Of a stretch of DNA of 20,617 nucleotides, positions 15,306 to 20,617 are shown in pieces; within the stretch, counting starts at the first letter, position 1; each line of letters opens with the position of its first letter. The notes beneath the pieces were generated by a model. That model was not told where the DNA came from. It made no database searches and worked only from the letters and a program-made list of their open reading frames with translations. This DNA comes from JAJKIP01 sp040509055 (lineage in GTDB: Bacteria; Bacteroidota; Bacteroidia; Chitinophagales; Chitinophagaceae), in the NCBI GenBank assembly GCA_040509055.1, contig JBEVLT010000424.1, forward strand, positions 1 through 20,617. The letters are read 5' to 3'. The translations under genes and the position numbers were made by a program.

Positions 15306-17414
15306 TTACGGATTAGCTTTTTCAGAGGGTGCATAAGCTCCTGTACCGTCAAATGATACAGATCCTATATTGACAACGATATCTCCTTCTGCCCTGAGCT
15401 TGCCAAAACTGATAAACGATCCTTTGGCCACGGCATCTTTATCTTCAACCACCTCGGGCGGAATCACCCCGATCAGCTTATGATCGAAATATACCTGGCA
15501 GATACCGTCTTTACGGATCGCCAGCCTGTACTGGTAATCGTCTGTATTATCCACATCATTGGCCAGCACATAGATAAATTCTTCTTTATACGCCACGATC
15601 GTCAGCATGGAAAAATCGATCTGATACAGGTTCAGCTTACTGCCGTCCTGCACGCCTACTTTGAGGGAAAAACCGGGATAGGGATAATTGGCGCGTGCCA
15701 GCTGTGCTCCTATTTCGAACGTCATCCCGTTTGCAGTTGCAGGCATGGATCTCTTCCAGCTTATCGCCGGGCTGCTTTCCTTTTCATCGGGGTTGCGCCG
15801 GCTGACTACCTGCACCTTTACCTTATCTTTTCCCAGCTTCTGCAGCGACTTGTTTGTGTTCAGCGCGTCAAGGGTTGTGCTGCCCGTCCATTGCCAGTCC
15901 TTATATTCCCCGTCCAGGATTTTCTGTGGCGGAAATTCGGTATCCAGCTTAGCTTTTACCGGGAGGGCCTGCGCAAGCCGCTGCTGACCGGTCACCTCCC
16001 AGGTATCCGTCCGGAACGGCCGTGCCGGCAGCCCGTTGCCACCTACCAGGTTCACTTTGGGATCAGGTATAAAAGCATAGCGTAGGGCAACAGGCTCAGC
16101 AACATCTTTGCTCCATACCACGATGGAAGTGCCTTCTATTTTGGCAGATGCCGGCTTGAATACCTGGTCTTTCCCTGCTATTTCGAATGCAAGCGGTTCG
16201 CCGCCGTCCGTGGTTTTCAAACCATCGGCATCCGAGAACAGCACTTTCATTTTATCCTTATCCGTTTTTACACTTTGAAAAGAAGGATATTTCGAAGCTT
16301 TCGCTATATGGTATTGCTCGGCAAGGATCAAATCGGCCATCCGGTAAGCGAACTGCGATTTATTGGTAGGGTGCAGCTTCCGGCTTTGCCCGATATCGAT
16401 CGTGGTGATCATGCCTGTATTGCTCACTTCCCGATCTACCCTGTCCTGCGATTCGCGCAAGACCGGCCATGTCTTGCCGCCATACAGGTTGGGCAGCTGT
16501 ACGATATAAAAAGGCATGTCGCTTCTCTTCCAGGTGCTTCTCCAGTCATCGATCATTGCCCTGAGGGCATAGCGGTACAGGTAAGGATTGAACCGGTCGT
16601 CCATGGCATCGCTTTCACCCTGGTACCAGACCACGCCCTTTACGGCGAGCGGGATCAGCGGGTCCAGCATGCCATTGTACAGCAGTCCCGGGCGATGATT
16701 TTCAAACAGGCCCAGGATATCGTAGGGTACATTCTGCCGGAAAAAAGGTTCATCCAGCTTTTTCCTGCTCATCCAGGCCAACACCGATGAGCCTCCCCAG
16801 CAACTCACCACCACGCCAACCGGTACATTCAGTTCCTTCTGGAATTGCTGCGCCAGGAAATAACCGACAGCGGGAGAAGCGCCCGCCGTAGCATGATTGC
16901 TGATTATCCAGCGGGCATTCACATCAGGGCGTGGATTCAATGCCGGCGTCTGCGCCACTTTGAATATCCGTATCATCGGGTTATCTGCCGCGGCAATTAC
17001 CTTATCCGCATCATCCACCTCGTTAAGGCTCACACCCATATTCGACTGGCCGGAACAAAGCCATACCTCGCCCACCAGCACATCGTCGGCTTTCACGGTC
17101 GATGATCCATCCGATACGGTAAGGCTGCTGCCTTTGGCCGATGCATCCATAGCAGTCAGCGATACTTTCCAGCGGCCTTGCTCATCGCTGGTGGTTTCCT
17201 TTGTTTGTCCTGCAAAACGGACCGTGATCTTTTTGCCGGGCTCAGCCATGCCCCATACCGGTACCGGCATTTTCTGCTGCAGTACCATGTGGTCGGCAAA
17301 AATACCGGACAGCTTCAGCTGCCCCAGGGCCACCGATCCTGTATGCAGGGTGAACAGTAAAAAGCAAAGCCTGGCCAATAAGCTGGTTTTTCTTCTGGAA
17401 TTATAGCTGGTCAT
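15306..17414 (-). CDS. Sialate O-acetylesterase-family (SGNH) carbohydrate esterase with C-terminal LamG-like domain
   Basis: A 702-residue exported protein. After the signal peptide (about 1-31) it has the same architecture as its downstream neighbour: QLKLSGIFADHMVLQQKMPV, EVWLCSGQSNM with nucleophile S124, SCWGGSSVLAWM (204-215), VVWYQGESDAM (261-271) and KLHPTNKSQFAYRMADL with catalytic His H348. The core is followed by a beta-rich region of about 180 residues (about 520-702). Its strands AISWKRSMPATANGMTFEIGA, YQYRLAIRKDGICQVYFDH and GSFISFGKL look like a concanavalin/LamG-type sandwich, as used for glycan binding. ATG 17414 overlaps the SusD stop by 14 bases. Deacetylation of a PUL oligosaccharide in the periplasm is the likely role; substrate unknown. 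Confidence 0.92.
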   Translation of the reverse strand: MTSYNSRRKTSLLARLCFLLFTLHTGSVALGQLKLSGIFADHMVLQQKMPVPVWGMAEPGKKITVRFAGQTKETTSDEQGRWKVSLTAMDASAKGSSLTVSDGSSTVKADDVLVGEVWLCSGQSNMGVSLNEVDDADKVIAAADNPMIRIFKVAQTPALNPRPDVNARWIISNHATAGASPAVGYFLAQQFQKELNVPVGVVVSCWGGSSVLAWMSRKKLDEPFFRQNVPYDILGLFENHRPGLLYNGMLDPLIPLAVKGVVWYQGESDAMDDRFNPYLYRYALRAMIDDWRSTWKRSDMPFYIVQLPNLYGGKTWPVLRESQDRVDREVSNTGMITTIDIGQSRKLHPTNKSQFAYRMADLILAEQYHIAKASKYPSFQSVKTDKDKMKVLFSDADGLKTTDGGEPLAFEIAGKDQVFKPASAKIEGTSIVVWSKDVAEPVALRYAFIPDPKVNLVGGNGLPARPFRTDTWEVTGQQRLAQALPVKAKLDTEFPPQKILDGEYKDWQWTGSTTLDALNTNKSLQKLGKDKVKVQVVSRRNPDEKESSPAISWKRSMPATANGMTFEIGAQLARANYPYPGFSLKVGVQDGSKLNLYQIDFSMLTIVAYKEEFIYVLANDVDNTDDYQYRLAIRKDGICQVYFDHKLIGVIPPEVVEDKDAVAKGSFISFGKLRAEGDIVVNIGSVSFDGTGAYAPSEKANP

Positions 17415-18963
17415 CTAAACTGATATTTGGGTTAGTCAATAATTCGGTCTGGGGATAAGGGAGCAGGTAATCCTTTGCATCCCTGGCGCGCAGGTGCTGC
17501 GCTGCATCGTTCTGCAGGGGGTTGAAGGAGAGGTTGTACGTCCTTGCTTCCAGCTGTCCGGTGCGGGTGCAATCGAAAAAGTCTTTCGACTCCAGGGCGA
17601 ACTCCCACATTCTTTCATCGATGATCTTTGTACGCAGGCTGGCTTTGTTCGGTGTATTGGTTAGTGTCAGCAACGGCACGCTCACCCGCGACCGGATCGC
17701 ATTGATTTTAGCAAAAGCTTCTGTAGTAGGCCCGTTCAGCTCATTTTCCGCCTCGCTGTACATCAGGTACACTTCGGCCATGCGGATCAGGGGAACAGAG
17801 CACCCGCCCTGGTTACGGTTGGTGGCATTGGGATCCTGGTATTTTTTATTGCAGAGCAGCGGGAACGTAGCGCCGGTGACCAGCTGGTTGGGATTATTGA
17901 TATTGCGTCGCCATTTTGTCAGGGCATTGTTCACAACAGAGTTGAACTGCCAGATCATGCCATCGTTAAACCGTACGTCCGATGTATTATAGGATTTTAC
18001 AAATTCGTAGGTCAGCCCTCCGTAAAAGCCGGGATGCGGGCTGAAAGGCGAGTTGGCCGGCGTATACCGGTTGGGCAATGCTGTACCGAGGTCCGTATCC
18101 GTGATGGTCAGGATCATGAAAATAAACTCATCGTTCAGCTTATTGGGAATACCCCAGAGGTCCATCCAGTTGGGAAGCAGCTTGTAGGCATTCCTCGTCA
18201 TTACGGCCGCACAGAGGTCCTTGCATTTCTGGTAGTTGGCCGTGATATCGGCAGCAAATACCTCATATCGCTTGCACCCGGGCGCGCCGTCTTCTGTAGC
18301 GGCCCTGGCAGCGGAAGCCAGTGTCAGGTACACATTGGCCAGAAGCGACTGGCCGGCATCAATGGTGGCCCTCGCCCTGCCGTACGTGCCCTTGACAGGC
18401 AGGTCCGGGATGGCAGATTCCAGGTCGCTGATGATGAGCTGGTAAATATCTTTGATAGACGATACATGCAGCTTGGTATCGTCAACGGCGGCAGAGGTCC
18501 GCACCGGCACCGGCCCATAGGTCCTGACAAGCCAGAAATAAAACAATGCGCGCATAAATTTTGCCTCTGCGAGGATGTTTTTCTTTTTGGTCTCGTCCAT
18601 CTCGCATTTGGGCACTCCTTCCAGGGTGGTATTGGCTTTCCGCACGCCTTCATACAAGCCGTTCCATGACTCGCTGATAAAATTCGAATTGGGATTGTGA
18701 TTACCCGTCAGCATCTCCAGCATCCGCTGGTCCTGGTGAATGCCGATGCAACCGGACATATTCAGCAGGTTGAAATAACCCACGTTAAACAGGTTGCTGG
18801 TATTGAGCTGCGCATATACCCCGGTGATGCTGGCTACCGCATCCGATTCGGTTTTGTAAAACGCTTCGGGCGATATAAAATCGTATGCCTCTTCTTTCAG
18901 GTTTTGACAGCTGAAGCCCAGCAGAGATGAGCCAAGAATAAGCATGAATATTTTGGTTTTCAT
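17401..18963 (-). CDS. susD: SusD/RagB-family glycan-binding lipoprotein
   Basis: A 520-residue protein. ATG 18963 is chosen because it starts a lipoprotein signal (MKTKIFMLILGSSLLGFSC, lipidated C19); an upstream in-frame start would run into the SusC gene. After the Cys comes QNLKEE, whose Lys-Glu-Glu resembles the Bacteroidota surface-export signal. SusD landmarks are the helical TPR-like region with NGLYEGVRKANTTLEGV and AEAKFMRALFYFWLVRTYGPVP, then IRMAEVYLMYSEAENEL...AKINAIRSRV, IIDERMWEFALESKDFFDCTR, and the family's usual end LLPYPQTELLTNPNISLDDQL. SusD proteins sit on the outer membrane as the lid of the SusC channel and capture oligosaccharides. It follows SusC by 25 bases. Sequence alone does not give the ligand. 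Confidence 0.96.
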   Translation of the reverse strand: MKTKIFMLILGSSLLGFSCQNLKEEAYDFISPEAFYKTESDAVASITGVYAQLNTSNLFNVGYFNLLNMSGCIGIHQDQRMLEMLTGNHNPNSNFISESWNGLYEGVRKANTTLEGVPKCEMDETKKKNILAEAKFMRALFYFWLVRTYGPVPVRTSAAVDDTKLHVSSIKDIYQLIISDLESAIPDLPVKGTYGRARATIDAGQSLLANVYLTLASAARAATEDGAPGCKRYEVFAADITANYQKCKDLCAAVMTRNAYKLLPNWMDLWGIPNKLNDEFIFMILTITDTDLGTALPNRYTPANSPFSPHPGFYGGLTYEFVKSYNTSDVRFNDGMIWQFNSVVNNALTKWRRNINNPNQLVTGATFPLLCNKKYQDPNATNRNQGGCSVPLIRMAEVYLMYSEAENELNGPTTEAFAKINAIRSRVSVPLLTLTNTPNKASLRTKIIDERMWEFALESKDFFDCTRTGQLEARTYNLSFNPLQNDAAQHLRARDAKDYLLPYPQTELLTNPNISLDDQL

Positions 18964-18988
18964 CGTAAAAATTTTAGAATGAACAAGA

Positions 18989-20617
18989 TTAAAAGGTAAG
19001 GTCGAGTCCGAACTTAAAGGTTCGTGCCGGGGGATACATCCCAAAATCAACTCCTCTGCGGGTGGGATCCTGTCCATACATACTGGCTTCGGGATCATAA
19101 CCGTATTTATACCCGGTAATGGTCAGTACATTGCTGACGCTGCCGTACACATGCAGCTTTTTGATAAACCCGATCGCTTTGGGATAGGAATAGCCCAGCG
19201 TGATATTTCCCAGCTTGACAAATGACGCATCTTCCACCCATTTATCGATCACCACATTCCGGGTGCGCGTACCCAGCGAGCCGGCCATGTTCCACTCTCC
19301 ATTAGGGTTGCCGGCCTGCACTATATTGCCGGCAGCATCCTTCACTTCGGGCCTGAAAGCATTGTTGTAGACATCTTTGTAGGAATTCCAGCTGCCGACC
19401 ATGCGTGAGCCGTATACCAGGTTCATATTGATCTTGTCCTGGCCGATGCTTCCGTAAACCAGCATGGACAGATCGAAATTCTTATAGGTGAAGTTGTTGG
19501 TAAAGCCGAAAGAAAAGTCGGGATTGGTAGAACCCAGCAATACTTCATCGCTGCCGTCGTTGACGACCGATCCGTCGCCATTCTGATCGACCAGCCGGTA
19601 TTCGCCGATAAACCGGTTGTCCTGCACCGGCGCTTCGTCCACATCCTTCTGGCTCGTCAGGATGCCGTTTGTCTGGTAGCCGTAAATATTACCCAGCGGC
19701 TGACCGACCTTCATTTTGAACGGGTAGAAGTCATAGGAGATAACCCAGCGGCCGGGCACCATCTGCGCATCGCCCAGGTCGGTGATGCGGTTCACGTTCC
19801 TGGAGTAGTTGGCGCTGATATCCCATTTAAGCTTTTTGTCGATCAGCACGGCATTCAGCTGCAATTCTATGCCTTTATTGGTGATGGCGCCGAGATTCTG
19901 CTGCTGGAACACATACCCTGTAGATCCCGGCAGTAATATCTGCTGCAGCAGGTCCCGGGTATTCCTGTTGTAATAATCGGCGGAGAAAGAAACCTTGTCT
20001 TTCCACAAACCGATATCGATACCCATATCAAACTGCCGCGTGGTTTCCCACTTTAATTCAGGATTTTCCATGATCATATTCTGGTACCCGATTGAAACGG
20101 TGCTCCCGTCCAGCGTACCCATGATGGGTCCCAGCTGCCCCAGCGACTGGTAAGGCAGGATGCCCTGGTTACCGGTAAGTCCATAAGAAGTCCGGAGCTT
20201 CAGGTTGCTGACAAACGGCAGCGACTGCATGAAATCCTCCTGGTCTACACGCCAGCCCAGGGCGGCAGAAGGGAAATATCCCCATTTATTGTCCTTACCG
20301 AAGCGCGAAGAACCGTCGGCCCGCATAGAAACGGTAAAGAGGTACTTATCAGCGAGTGTATAATTCACGCGGCCCAGGAAAGAATTCAGCTTCGTGGATG
20401 AATAATTGGTGATCGGCGCGTTATAAACTGTGCCCGCCTGCATGCTGTAATAGGCCAGCAGGTCATTGGTAAATCCGTTCACCGATGTGTACTGGCTCCT
20501 GATATTGGTACGCTCCTGTGTAAACCCGGCCAAAGCGTTGATCGAATGCTTGCCGAACTTTTTAGTATAGTTCAGCGTATTCTCATTCAGCAGGGTATAA
20601 TTGGTCATGGATGAGTT
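18989..20617 (-). CDS. susC: SusC/RagA-family TonB-dependent transporter (N-terminal part outside window)
   Basis: The frame is open through the right edge of the window, so this is the C-terminal 542 residues of a protein that is normally about 1000 residues long. The in-frame ATG at 20608 is internal. Typical SusC barrel features are seen: NYTLADKYLFTVSMRADGSSRFGKDNKWGYFPSAALGWRV, LKLRTSYGLTGNQG, WETTRQFDMGIDIGLWKDKVSFSADYYNRNTRDLL, and the C-terminal GVDFGMYPPARTFKFGLDLTF. The N-terminal carboxypeptidase-like domain and plug lie to the right. It imports oligosaccharides through the outer membrane, powered by TonB, together with the SusD lipoprotein encoded 25 bases downstream. It is the first PUL gene seen here, so the operon promoter and any regulator should lie beyond the right edge. 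Confidence 0.97.
   Translation of the reverse strand, partial: NSSMTNYTLLNENTLNYTKKFGKHSINALAGFTQERTNIRSQYTSVNGFTNDLLAYYSMQAGTVYNAPITNYSSTKLNSFLGRVNYTLADKYLFTVSMRADGSSRFGKDNKWGYFPSAALGWRVDQEDFMQSLPFVSNLKLRTSYGLTGNQGILPYQSLGQLGPIMGTLDGSTVSIGYQNMIMENPELKWETTRQFDMGIDIGLWKDKVSFSADYYNRNTRDLLQQILLPGSTGYVFQQQNLGAITNKGIELQLNAVLIDKKLKWDISANYSRNVNRITDLGDAQMVPGRWVISYDFYPFKMKVGQPLGNIYGYQTNGILTSQKDVDEAPVQDNRFIGEYRLVDQNGDGSVVNDGSDEVLLGSTNPDFSFGFTNNFTYKNFDLSMLVYGSIGQDKINMNLVYGSRMVGSWNSYKDVYNNAFRPEVKDAAGNIVQAGNPNGEWNMAGSLGTRTRNVVIDKWVEDASFVKLGNITLGYSYPKAIGFIKKLHVYGSVSNVLTITGYKYGYDPEASMYGQDPTRRGVDFGMYPPARTFKFGLDLTF

Noticed and set aside
17385..17414. Twin-arginine-like start (SRRKTSLL) in the first esterase, considered as a Tat signal
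   Set aside because: The consensus Phe and Lys after the arginines are absent, and relatives in the family are Sec-exported.
18964..19098. N-terminal extension of SusD from an upstream in-frame start
   Set aside because: It would overlap the SusC coding region by over 100 bases and place the lipoprotein signal inside the protein.

Overview
The window looks like the chromosome of an aerobic, free-living member of the Bacteroidota, probably Chitinophagaceae or a near relative. Three things point there: a SusC/SusD pair, many exported sulfatases and esterases in one co-directional cluster, and start sites with no strong Shine-Dalgarno sequence. The genus is inference. The sequence is densely coding. 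No gap between genes exceeds about 90 bases, and no RNA gene, CRISPR array, insertion sequence or long repeat was seen.

Left part (1-2262, plus strand): the 3' end of a gene for a probable outer-membrane beta-barrel protein, then closely behind it a small lipoprotein gene whose product holds two similar domains, each with two cysteines. Next is kptA, encoding an RNA 2'-phosphotransferase, with its own candidate Bacteroidota-type promoter. None of these three is obviously linked to the rest.

Right part (2348-20617, minus strand): one long polysaccharide utilization locus (PUL), read from right to left. The order is SusC (cut by the window edge), SusD, two sialate-O-acetylesterase-type SGNH esterases, a secreted GH130 glycosidase, an FHS/FucP-type sugar transporter, a GlcNAc-6-sulfatase-like sulfatase, an exported protein of unrecognised family, a sulfamidase-like sulfatase, a third arylsulfatase, a two-domain jelly-roll-like exported protein, and a formylglycine-generating enzyme (FGE) with a lipoprotein signal. 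Spacing runs from 14-base overlaps to about 70 bases, so the twelve genes probably form one operon with its promoter to the right of the window.

Working model (inference): SusCD binds and imports oligosaccharides of a sulfated and O-acetylated glycan. The sulfatases and esterases strip the substituents in the periplasm. GH130 and possibly the unrecognised protein cut glycosidic bonds, and the FucP-like carrier brings the released sugar into the cytoplasm. All three sulfatases carry the C-x-P-S-R site that needs conversion of Cys to formylglycine, and the FGE with both catalytic cysteines lies at the end of the same operon. The glycan cannot be named from this window. The most interesting points are the exported FGE, the unrecognised 574-residue protein, and the absence of any recognised backbone depolymerase.
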